Below, in pieces: positions 56,802 through 64,000 of a stretch of DNA of 64,000 nucleotides; the stretch's first letter is position 1, and each line of letters opens with the position of its first letter. Made by a program: the position numbers and the translations under genes. The notes under the pieces are model-generated. The model searched no databases, had not been told where the DNA came from, and saw only the letters and a list, made by a program, of their open reading frames with translations. This stretch comes from Chloroherpeton thalassium ATCC 35110 (GTDB lineage: Bacteria > Bacteroidota > Chlorobiia > Chlorobiales > Chloroherpetonaceae), in the NCBI RefSeq assembly GCF_000020525.1, contig NC_011026.1:2958001-3022000 (forward strand). Reading direction: 5' to 3'.

Positions 56802-56843
56802 AAAAAAAATGCAAGAAGCTACTTACATTTTCACCTCTTGCAA
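56802..56843 (-). terminator. terminator downstream of the thioredoxin operon
   Basis: On the minus strand a 7-bp stem (TGCAAGA with TCTTGCA), a 19-nt loop and an eight-T tract lie 30 bp after the thioredoxin stop. Confidence 0.6.
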
Positions 56844-56872
56844 TTTTTTACTTATATCTCACTCGTAAAATT

Positions 56873-57193
56873 TTAGGCAGGCAAGTTTGCTTCAACTTGA
56901 TATTTGAGTGAGTCATACGGAAGCGCACCTGATGCACGCCAAATTTCTTTTCCCTTATGGAACATAATCAGCGTTGGAATTCCCATAATACCATGTGCTT
57001 GAGCCAGTTGGGGCTTTTCATCCACATTGACTTTCACCACGACTAACTTTCCAGTCATTTCTTCAGCAAGTTTTTTCACAGACGGCGCAATCATTCGGCA
57101 TGGCCCACACCATTCTGCCCAAAAGTCAACAAATACTGGTAATTCGCTTGTTTGAATTAAATCTTCAAAAGATTGTGGCATAGCTTCGGCCAT
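56873..57193 (-). CDS. trxA: thioredoxin
   Basis: A 106-residue thioredoxin with the redox motif WCGPC (Cys29, Cys32), the FVDFWAEW strand and the cis-proline loop GIPTL. It reduces protein disulfides in the cytoplasm. A strong AAGGAGG ribosome site lies 6 nt before the start. It follows the OsmC gene by 19 bp; the trio with OsmC and the haem lipoprotein suggests a redox or oxidant theme. Confidence 0.95.
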   Translation of the reverse strand: MAEAMPQSFEDLIQTSELPVFVDFWAEWCGPCRMIAPSVKKLAEEMTGKLVVVKVNVDEKPQLAQAHGIMGIPTLIMFHKGKEIWRASGALPYDSLKYQVEANLPA

Positions 57194-57212
57194 TTAAACC
57201 TCCTTTTATATT

Positions 57213-57629
57213 TTAATTTTCAATTTCAGTTTCCCATGTCACCTTACAACCACTTTTCTTTAAGGTTGCGGAAACACTACAATACTTATCCATAGAAAGT
57301 TGAACGGCTTTTTCCAAATCATCTTGCGATACATCTGGGCTTTGCATTTTGTAGCGAAGATGAATACTTGTAAAAACTTTTGGGTACTCATCTGCTCTCA
57401 CGCTATCAATTTCAATGTTCAACTTCGTAATGGTTTTACGTTTTTTGGTTAAAATCCCGACAACATCAAACACAGAGCACGCTCCCACCGCTTCAAGAAG
57501 CACATCCATCGGCGTTGCATGTTTGCCTGTTCCACCATGCTTTTCGCTGGTGTCGTAGTAGGTAACATGTCCTCTTTCACTGATTCCAATGAAAGGCATC
57601 TGTCCATTATATTCAATTGCTGCTTTCAT
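57213..57629 (-). CDS. OsmC-family protein
   Basis: A 138-residue OsmC/Ohr-like protein with the first reactive Cys in EAVGACSVFDVV and a second in MDKYCSVSATLKKSGC. Classical members are thiol peroxidases for organic hydroperoxides; this YhfA-like branch is less studied. It is 19 bp before thioredoxin, which could recycle its disulfide, and 35 bp after the haem lipoprotein gene. Confidence 0.9.
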   Translation of the reverse strand: MKAAIEYNGQMPFIGISERGHVTYYDTSEKHGGTGKHATPMDVLLEAVGACSVFDVVGILTKKRKTITKLNIEIDSVRADEYPKVFTSIHLRYKMQSPDVSQDDLEKAVQLSMDKYCSVSATLKKSGCKVTWETEIEN

Positions 57630-57664
57630 AGTTGTAGCTTAAGGAGTTTGCCAAAATCTTTTTT

Positions 57665-58300
57665 TTACATTTTTTCCTTAGCAACCGGAAAGTGAATACT
57701 CCAAATCCCACGAAGCTCCCCTTCTTTATATCCTACGGCTTTATCGTTAGGATAAAGTTCTTTTACTTTTTTGTAGTCCTCTTCGGAAACTTCCGTGCCA
57801 ACTGCGCCGTGGCATTTCAAGCACATGGCAGCAGGAATTTTAATTGGGGCATAAAAGCTAACAGTATCAGAACCGGACATTTTAACGATAGGTTTCAGCT
57901 CTGCGTTTTCAGACTTCATTTGCTCCATATAAGCATTAATGATTTCCTCTTCCTGCGCAGTTGCCAGGTTTTCTTGGTTTCTGGGCTTTAGCGTTGCGCG
58001 GCGAATGGACGCATGATAGACATTTTGAAGCGAATCAACTAAAGGAGATGCTTTAAGATTGCAAAACTCAGCTGCATGAGCCACACCATTTTCCTTCATC
58101 GCCTTCATTAAATTCCCACCTAATGTTTTCATTGTAATGCTCACCATTTCTTTTCCTTTTGCAAGGTATTCTTGCTTATCGGCTTCCGCAAGTTGAACGA
58201 CTTGCGCCGTTTTTTCATGTGGTGCTTCAGATTTTTCCTTAGTAGAACACGCAGAAACAGAAACCACCGCAAAAAAAAGAATCAACAATTTTTTCTTCAT
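57665..58300 (-). CDS. DUF3365 haem-binding lipoprotein
   Basis: A 211-residue protein with a lipoprotein signal ending in VSACS. It has the DUF3365 pattern (Tll0287-like) with a c-type haem site CLKCHG in AAMCLKCHGAVGTEV and a C-terminal IWSIHFPVAK. It should carry a haem in the periplasm and act as a redox sensor or electron carrier. It is the first gene of a three-gene minus-strand unit with OsmC and thioredoxin. Confidence 0.88.
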   Translation of the reverse strand: MKKKLLILFFAVVSVSACSTKEKSEAPHEKTAQVVQLAEADKQEYLAKGKEMVSITMKTLGGNLMKAMKENGVAHAAEFCNLKASPLVDSLQNVYHASIRRATLKPRNQENLATAQEEEIINAYMEQMKSENAELKPIVKMSGSDTVSFYAPIKIPAAMCLKCHGAVGTEVSEEDYKKVKELYPNDKAVGYKEGELRGIWSIHFPVAKEKM

Positions 58301-58501
58301 TTTTCATTGATTTGATATGATTATAAAAAACAATCTTCACTATGCTTGGCAAAAGCCTACTTCATCAAGAACTAAATAACTATACAGTAATATAAGAATA
58401 TTGCTTAGTTTGACCAAATTACTTATTAAAGGAAAATAGATCAGGCTGAAAAACTTGATAATTGGTTACTTTTAAGGGAAATATTCTGTGTATAGAGGGA
58501 A

Positions 58502-59344
58502 TTATTTTTCGTACTTTAGGCGGTTTATCAATTCCAATGGATTTTTAAGAAAATAGGCAACAGACTGAATTTTTTTTCTTGTTTCAAATACAGCGGTTAC
58601 CCACAATCGATCTAAAAAGGACAAATCTTTACGATAAAATCGTTGCATTGCTTCCAAGCGCCGCCAGCCGTTCCCACTTTTGTAGTCCAAAACGGTTTTG
58701 GTATCATTATAAGATCGAAAGTTTCCCCATATTTTATCAACATATTTTACATGGGCATATTGAACAGCACGATAAATAAAATCGATATCCATGGCAAAAT
58801 GTTCATCAATTTTATAGTATCCAATTTTTTCGTGTAGCGATTTATGGTAGAAATACGCGGAAGGATTTATTGGATGTTCGTTAATTTCCACGCCTAAAAG
58901 CAAGTCTCTTAATTTTAAATGTTTTGGTTTGTTAACTCTTTGTATTTTATCTTCACTAATCCATACCTTACAGTTTCCAACTAACAGTCCTGGCTCGGTC
59001 ATCTTGTCTATTATCGCCGCCGCATCATTTAAAGCGTTCGGTTCATAAAAATCATCAACGTTTAAGAAAGAAATAATATCTCCTTTCGCCATTTTGATAC
59101 CTTTATTCATCGCATCAGATTGACCATTATCTTTCTCAGAAATGAAGTGAATATGAGGATGTTTTTGAGAGTAAGTTTTAAGAATTTCTACAGTTTTATC
59201 TTTAGAGCCGCCGTCCATAATAAGATGTTCGGCAAACGGACATTTTTGCTCAATCACATTTTTCAAACAATTTTCTATAAACACTTCGCCATTGAAAACA
59301 GGGGTGATTATAGATATCTTAACATCTTTACACTTTGACCGCAT
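58502..59344 (-). CDS. family 2 glycosyltransferase
   Basis: A 280-residue GT-A enzyme with ISIITPVFNGEVFIENC at the start, the DGGSKDKT nucleotide-binding loop and the DxD-type metal motif in LNVDDFY. It transfers a sugar to a surface glycan. An N-terminal copy of this gene (about 85% identical at DNA level by eye) lies at 60482-60811. It is in the A+T-rich end of the window. Confidence 0.88.
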   Translation of the reverse strand: MRSKCKDVKISIITPVFNGEVFIENCLKNVIEQKCPFAEHLIMDGGSKDKTVEILKTYSQKHPHIHFISEKDNGQSDAMNKGIKMAKGDIISFLNVDDFYEPNALNDAAAIIDKMTEPGLLVGNCKVWISEDKIQRVNKPKHLKLRDLLLGVEINEHPINPSAYFYHKSLHEKIGYYKIDEHFAMDIDFIYRAVQYAHVKYVDKIWGNFRSYNDTKTVLDYKSGNGWRRLEAMQRFYRKDLSFLDRLWVTAVFETRKKIQSVAYFLKNPLELINRLKYEK

Positions 59345-59394
59345 ATTATAATATTGACATTATACAGCAAAAAAATGAACATAAATTTTAAATC

Positions 59395-60291
59395 TCATAA
59401 AAATATTTCATTATTTCTATAATAGAATTCCAATTTTCTTTCTCTCCATTCCTCACAGTAGAATATGTTTTTATAAGACAAATTATAGTAACCATTTATT
59501 TTTTTCAAAAAAAAATCAAACAAAAATAGCCTCAAAACTTTATGATTAGCCAATCTATATAATTTATTCACTAATGTGTATTTATTTTTTATACTTTCAT
59601 TGCATTTATTATACATAATTCCTATATATTGTTTCATTTCCAAATCGCACATGTCCATTCTCATCTTCGCCCTGTTATCAGCATGTTCTCTATAACCACT
59701 TAATATGCAGTCGACAGTATAAAGCTCATCATGCAAAAAAAATCGTGTCCATAACTCCCCGTCTACCATCAAACCGACATTCTCACTTATATATCCACCT
59801 GCTTTTTCCCATAAATTCCTTCGCCAAAAAACTGACTCTTGTTGAATCCATCCATAACGCCCTATAAGAAAATCATATATATTCTTTGGAACTCTTTTAG
59901 CTGATGTTAAAACGCCTTTATCATTCCACCACGCATTAAACCCTACGATCCAATTCACATGAGGAAAATCGCTAAAAATTTTATTTACCGTCTGGAATGT
60001 CCATGGAAGATATTTATCATCGCTATTTAGCCATGCCATTATCTCGCCACTAGTATGAGCAAAACCTTTATTTAAAGCGTGCCCATGGCCATTATCTTTT
60101 TCACTCACCCAATAATGCAACTTGCTCTCATATTTCCGAATGATCTCTAACGAACCATCTAAACTTCCTCCATCAATGAGCACATATTCTAAATCTTTAT
60201 AGTCTTGGGATAACACTGATAACATTGTTTCTTCAAGAAAAGAAGCTTGATTATAAGATGGTGTAACTATAGATATTTTCATTTTTTTCAT
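59395..60291 (-). CDS. family 2 glycosyltransferase
   Basis: A 298-residue GT-A enzyme: MKISIVTPSYNQASFLEE at the start, LIDGGSLDGSLEII loop, and metal motif LNSDDKY. The C-terminus (RLFLFDFFLKKING) is strongly hydrophobic and may lie on the membrane. It is 50 bp upstream of the other GT2 on the same strand. Base composition is low in GC. Confidence 0.88.
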   Translation of the reverse strand: MKKMKISIVTPSYNQASFLEETMLSVLSQDYKDLEYVLIDGGSLDGSLEIIRKYESKLHYWVSEKDNGHGHALNKGFAHTSGEIMAWLNSDDKYLPWTFQTVNKIFSDFPHVNWIVGFNAWWNDKGVLTSAKRVPKNIYDFLIGRYGWIQQESVFWRRNLWEKAGGYISENVGLMVDGELWTRFFLHDELYTVDCILSGYREHADNRAKMRMDMCDLEMKQYIGIMYNKCNESIKNKYTLVNKLYRLANHKVLRLFLFDFFLKKINGYYNLSYKNIFYCEEWRERKLEFYYRNNEIFL

Positions 60292-60481
60292 TAATATTTA
60301 TAATAACTTTTACTCAAAAAGCATCTATAAAAACACGTCCACTCTATTAAAATAAATAAGTCAATTTACGTACAACAACGTAAAATATTAACACTTGCAA
60401 GTTTACCAAAAAAACAGTTCTGTGGATAAATACATTTTGTTCATTTATAGGTGCCCGTAAAGAAGTTTATCTAAACTTGTC

Positions 60482-60811
60482 TTATTTTAGATTTTTACTA
60501 AACGAGTATGAATAAATATCATCAACATTTAAAAAAGAAATAATATCTCCTTTCGCCATTTTGATACCTTTATTCATGGCATCGGATTGACCGTTGTCAT
60601 TCTCGGAAATAAAACGAATGTGAGAATGTTTTTTTGAGTAATCTTCAAGAATTTTTACTGTCTTATCTTTAGAACCGCCATCTACAATCAGATGTTCGGC
60701 AAACGGACAATTTTGCTCAATCACATTTTGCAAACAACCTTCAATAAATGCTTCGCCGTTGAAAACAGGGGTGATGACAGTGAGTTTAATTTTATCAAGA
60801 TTTGTGTGCAT
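60482..60811 (-). pseudogene. truncated family 2 glycosyltransferase
   Basis: 109 residues that match the first about 100 residues of the GT2 at 58502-59344 (VITPVFNGEAFIEG, DGGSKDKT, FLNVDD), then diverge into YSYSFSKNLK and stop. All catalytic parts after the DxD are missing, so it is almost certainly inactive: a remnant of duplication and deletion. It directly follows the upstream GT4 gene on the minus strand. Confidence 0.8.
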
Positions 60812-62074
60812 CTATGACTTATTTAAAATCTCCTGATAAAGCTGTATATACTTTTTAGCTTGAACACGTAATGCATAATTTTTAACAGCTTCATTTCTAA
60901 TAACTCCTCTATCAAAAGGGTCTGAACCGCTTAGAAATTTATTTATGGCTTCTGCCAGTGCATCTGAATTTGTTTGATTAACAAGATAGCCATTTTCTCC
61001 ATGTACAATCATATCAGAAATACCTCCAATATTAAAACCAATTACAGGCGTTCCACACATTAAAGATTCAAGTACAGTATTAGGCAAATTATCTTCGAGA
61101 GATGGAATAACAAAAACGTCAGCCGCAGAATAGATGGTACTCATTGTAGATTCATCACTTATAGAACCTAATAAATGAAGATTATCAACGTTTTTTATGT
61201 TTTCTTTATCCAAATGTCCTACAGCACACAGAACAAAATCAAAACTTCTATCTATTTTAGACAATGAGTTTAGTAAAATGTCAAAACCTTTTCTTTTGTT
61301 TTCAACTGAATCAGATACAAATAAAATAACTTTTTTATTCGGAGATATATTTAATTTTTGTTTAGATATATTTTTCTCTTGCGGAAAAAAAAATTGTTCT
61401 GGCAAACCGTATGGGATTAAAATATGAGGAATTTTTTGAAACAACTTGCTTTTTTGAGACTGCTGAAAAAGCCATTTTGATGGTGCTGCAATGATTAAAT
61501 TGCAATTTCCATGTTTCAGAGAATTTAACTTTTTCTCCAACATTGTAGCTGCATAGTTTGCATCAATAGTTCCTTTTAATTGAGGACAATCTGAGCAAAT
61601 TTTTTGAAAGCCAAAACAATCCCCAGCATAATGGCAACCGCCTGTAAAAGGATTCATATCATGAAGTGTCCAAACGACCGGTTTATTTACATTTTTAAAA
61701 AATGAAGAATAATCCAAAAAACCAGAAATCCAATGAAGATTAATGATGTCGGCTCTTTTGTAGAAAGGATGCTCTTGAATTCTATGCGGTGAAGTGGCGA
61801 AAGAAAATAATTCAAAGCCCTTTGGACGGAATTGAATTATGTGACGTTCTTTTTCATCTATTTCTGTTATCGTTCTATATAAACGCCTTATAATACGTCG
61901 AGGATAGCTTTTTTTTAATTTTATGTATTGAAAACTATTTAGAATAGATTGTTGGGAAGCGTCAAGCGTCAATAAATTTGAACGGAGTCCTTCCTCTAAA
62001 AGCCCTAAATGTAATCTTATACACGCTTTAGCCGCACCTCCTTTACTTAACGTATTGATATGTAAAATGTTCAT
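60812..62074 (-). CDS. GT4-type glycosyltransferase
   Basis: A 420-residue GT-B enzyme from ATG 62074 (a TTG at 62089 overlaps the preceding gene). It has MNILHINTLSKGGAAKACIRLH at the N-terminus (in parts: HINTLSKGG), GGCHYAGDCFGFQKICSDCPQL, and IPSLEDNLPNTVLESLMCGTPVIGF near the C-terminus. The cysteine-rich insert is typical of some polysaccharide transferases of Bacteroidota. It overlaps or abuts the GT/FkbM gene and is co-transcribed with it. Confidence 0.88.
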   Translation of the reverse strand: MNILHINTLSKGGAAKACIRLHLGLLEEGLRSNLLTLDASQQSILNSFQYIKLKKSYPRRIIRRLYRTITEIDEKERHIIQFRPKGFELFSFATSPHRIQEHPFYKRADIINLHWISGFLDYSSFFKNVNKPVVWTLHDMNPFTGGCHYAGDCFGFQKICSDCPQLKGTIDANYAATMLEKKLNSLKHGNCNLIIAAPSKWLFQQSQKSKLFQKIPHILIPYGLPEQFFFPQEKNISKQKLNISPNKKVILFVSDSVENKRKGFDILLNSLSKIDRSFDFVLCAVGHLDKENIKNVDNLHLLGSISDESTMSTIYSAADVFVIPSLEDNLPNTVLESLMCGTPVIGFNIGGISDMIVHGENGYLVNQTNSDALAEAINKFLSGSDPFDRGVIRNEAVKNYALRVQAKKYIQLYQEILNKS

Positions 62075-62085
62075 GATAGCGTAAA

Positions 62086-63795
62086 TCAATAAGTGCGAAA
62101 AGCATAAATATTTAATTGCATATCCATACCATTGTAAGTGTTTATTTGAGTAAATGGATTCTGCGAAACTAATCCTGGTGTATTAATATTATATCTAAAT
62201 CCGGAATTTTTTAGTATAAAAATAATTTCTGCAAGATTTTGCTCTTTACCAATAAAAGAGTGATATTCTATAAATATATTTTTTACATTTTTCAGTAAAT
62301 CCTCACATTCTTTTAGAACAACATATTCCGCACCTTCAATATCAATTTTTAAAAGATCAACTTCTTGATTTAAATAAGGACGTAGACTTATAACAGGAAT
62401 TTCTATTATATCACCTTTATCCTCTTCTATAGCTATTCTACCAGCATCAGCACCTTCCGAATAAAATTTCAATATAGTTTCTTGATCCCATAATCCTTTT
62501 TTAACTAAATGGACATCTTGCAAACCAAAAGCTTCAATATTATAATTGAGGATTTCAAAAACTTTCTCATCAGGTTCAAAAGCGATAATTTTTGCATTAG
62601 GGTAAATACTTTTAAAAAAAATAACGCCTAAGCCAATATTTGCTCCAGCATCTATAATATATGGCGTATCACTTTCAGCATTAAAATTATAAATTCCTGT
62701 CTCAAAAACTTCTTTATATATAAAACAAAACGACGCACTATCCACGTAGGTTAATTTTTTGCCTAATATGTCTGTAGAACCTACTAGAAACCTTGGAATA
62801 CATCTAACTTCATTTAATTTTTTTTCTTTGGATAGAAAATCTCTTCCTGAACGCGTCAAATGCTTTTTAAATTTATCAATAATAAATACTGGTATATGTT
62901 TTTTTAAATTTTTTTTTATAAAATTAAATGTATTTTGATGAGTTTTCTTTTTATAAAAGCTTCTTATTGCTTTTCTTGCTTTTTTAGATTCTTGAATATC
63001 TATTTTATAGACTTTAATATTGTTTGCCAACTTAGACCAATAATAAAACGAGTCGTTACCACAATGTTGGCCTGAATTATCATGCCCAATATTATTTGTT
63101 AATGATGGATATGGATGTAAAGCATAACCACCATTTAAAAAGAAAGAAGCATACCATTTGATAGCCCATGTTTTTATATTTCCTTCTATATTATCAATTA
63201 ATTGTCGTTCAAAATCATAACCGCCTTCAATATTAAACTTATAAAGCAAGTCATGCTCTATAAGTTTATTATATAAATAAACAGCATCGTCATTAAAATT
63301 TTTCCATGCTCTTTTCCAAGTTCCCCAACCCCAACAAGACGCCGTATTATAAAAAAACGTATCAGGTAATTTTTTTTTTACTGGAAACATATAACCTGAT
63401 ATGTGCATAACTTTTTCTTCATTTTCATATAAAACTAATGCGTCATTCATATATTTCAAGAAACCAATAGAAGTAACAATATCATCTTCAAGAACAATAA
63501 CTTTTCCATATCTATTTACAATATCTGTTACACCTTGAATAATAGAATTTGCAAGACCTTTATTTACATCGGATTGAATAATTTCAACATCTCTACATCT
63601 CCAGTCTTGACGTATAATCTTTCTTACTTCTTCAATTTTTTGAAGTTCCTCAGAATTCGCATTTACCTTAGCCCCGTCAGCATATATATATAGAACAGAT
63701 TCTTCACACAGCTCATTGTTGGTTAAAGCAATTAATGTCTGCTCAGTATGCCAAGGCCGGTTATATACAAATAATACGATTGGAGCTAAATTCAT
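62086..63795 (-). CDS. glycosyltransferase/FkbM-methyltransferase fusion
   Basis: A 569-residue two-domain protein. Residues 1 to about 260 are a GT-A-like domain: LFVYNRPWHTEQT, a VLEDDIV metal motif (103-105) and SCWGWGTWKRAW. After a Lys-rich linker, residues about 330-569 are an FkbM-type SAM methyltransferase (DAGANIGLG at 382-390, IAFEPD, LKIDIEGAEYVVL). It may add a sugar and then O-methylate it on a surface glycan. Its start overlaps the stop of the upstream methyltransferase gene (ATGA). Confidence 0.85.
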   Translation of the reverse strand: MNLAPIVLFVYNRPWHTEQTLIALTNNELCEESVLYIYADGAKVNANSEELQKIEEVRKIIRQDWRCRDVEIIQSDVNKGLANSIIQGVTDIVNRYGKVIVLEDDIVTSIGFLKYMNDALVLYENEEKVMHISGYMFPVKKKLPDTFFYNTASCWGWGTWKRAWKNFNDDAVYLYNKLIEHDLLYKFNIEGGYDFERQLIDNIEGNIKTWAIKWYASFFLNGGYALHPYPSLTNNIGHDNSGQHCGNDSFYYWSKLANNIKVYKIDIQESKKARKAIRSFYKKKTHQNTFNFIKKNLKKHIPVFIIDKFKKHLTRSGRDFLSKEKKLNEVRCIPRFLVGSTDILGKKLTYVDSASFCFIYKEVFETGIYNFNAESDTPYIIDAGANIGLGVIFFKSIYPNAKIIAFEPDEKVFEILNYNIEAFGLQDVHLVKKGLWDQETILKFYSEGADAGRIAIEEDKGDIIEIPVISLRPYLNQEVDLLKIDIEGAEYVVLKECEDLLKNVKNIFIEYHSFIGKEQNLAEIIFILKNSGFRYNINTPGLVSQNPFTQINTYNGMDMQLNIYAFRTY

Positions 63796-64000
63796 TTTGT
63801 AGCTTCTGCATAAATTGATTGATGCTGTCTACTTTCCATATCAATTTTTGCATCGAAATCTCTTAGCCTGACATTTTTAAATCCGACTCTTTTTAAGATT
63901 TCTGGCAAATTTTCTTCATCAAACATGTACTTATGCTGACCATCCATATAAGCAATATAATTCAAATAATCGATTTTTGAGCTATAAACAAATGCTGGTT
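63792..64000 (-). CDS. 3' end of a class I SAM-dependent methyltransferase
   Basis: A minus-strand frame is open from the window edge to TGA at 63792-63794. The 69 visible residues read like the C-terminal part of a class I methyltransferase: a GQHKYMFDEENLPEIL helix, GFKNVRLRDFD and an end in SIYAEATK. Its stop overlaps the start of the next gene, so it belongs to the same glycan operon. The SAM-binding half is outside the window. Confidence 0.7.
   Translation of the reverse strand, partial: PAFVYSSKIDYLNYIAYMDGQHKYMFDEENLPEILKRVGFKNVRLRDFDAKIDMESRQHQSIYAEATK

Overview
The window looks like a chromosomal stretch of a Chlorobi/Bacteroidota-type bacterium, possibly a Chloroherpeton-like green sulfur bacterium. 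That assignment is inference from gene content, the encoded protein style and moderate GC; there is no 16S rRNA or photosynthesis gene here to fix it. All three tRNA genes lack an encoded CCA end. Most of the window is ordinary, densely packed chromosome with short same-strand operons, and no prophage, transposase or CRISPR array was seen.

Layout. 1-5.8 kb: a small lipoprotein, a metallo-beta-lactamase-fold hydrolase, then the classic ffh-rpsP-rimM-trmD-rplS translation/secretion operon on the minus strand. 6-11.3 kb (plus): a tandem M16 peptidase pair, a LolD-type ABC ATPase and a GGDEF diguanylate cyclase. 11.4-17.7 kb: initiator tRNA-Met, a GNAT-YoaP acetyltransferase, then minus-strand tmk-TPR and queA-ispD-PGI/PMI-DUF2085. 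The DUF2085 gene is broken at a canonical -1 slippery heptamer. 17.8-25.2 kb: cell-envelope glycan genes (two GT4, one GT9, an MsbA-like exporter, a sugar-nucleotide epimerase) and a DUF3108 protein.

25.3-36.6 kb: membrane-arm genes of respiratory complex I (nuoK, nuoL, nuoM, nuoN), split by a 1492-residue sensor histidine kinase with five GAF-like modules and by an opposite-strand FemAB-type gene. 36.9-43.1 kb: an orphan ABC substrate-binding lipoprotein, a WD40 protein, purM, a type II restriction-modification pair whose methyltransferase resembles YhdJ, and modD. 43.3-51.7 kb: two exported or membrane proteins of unknown role, an outer-membrane barrel, lepB, lepA, a small membrane protein, MarR, tRNA-Gly and elongator tRNA-Met, with strong terminators after both tRNAs. 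51.8-58.3 kb: a VWA protein and a MoxR/ChlI-like AAA ATPase separated by two dispersed-type repeats, a Gfo/Idh oxidoreductase, an HPt protein, UspA and a thioredoxin-OsmC-haem-protein (DUF3365) operon.

58.5-64 kb is visibly A+T-richer: a minus-strand glycosyltransferase island with two GT2 genes, a truncated GT2 copy, a GT4, a GT/FkbM-methyltransferase fusion and the 3' end of another methyltransferase. It looks like a laterally shaped surface-polysaccharide locus.

Most worth a second look: the slippery-site frameshift in DUF2085, the five-module kinase inside the nuo locus, the restriction-modification pair with an unusual predicted nuclease active site, the GT2 remnant and the paired repeats near 53 kb.
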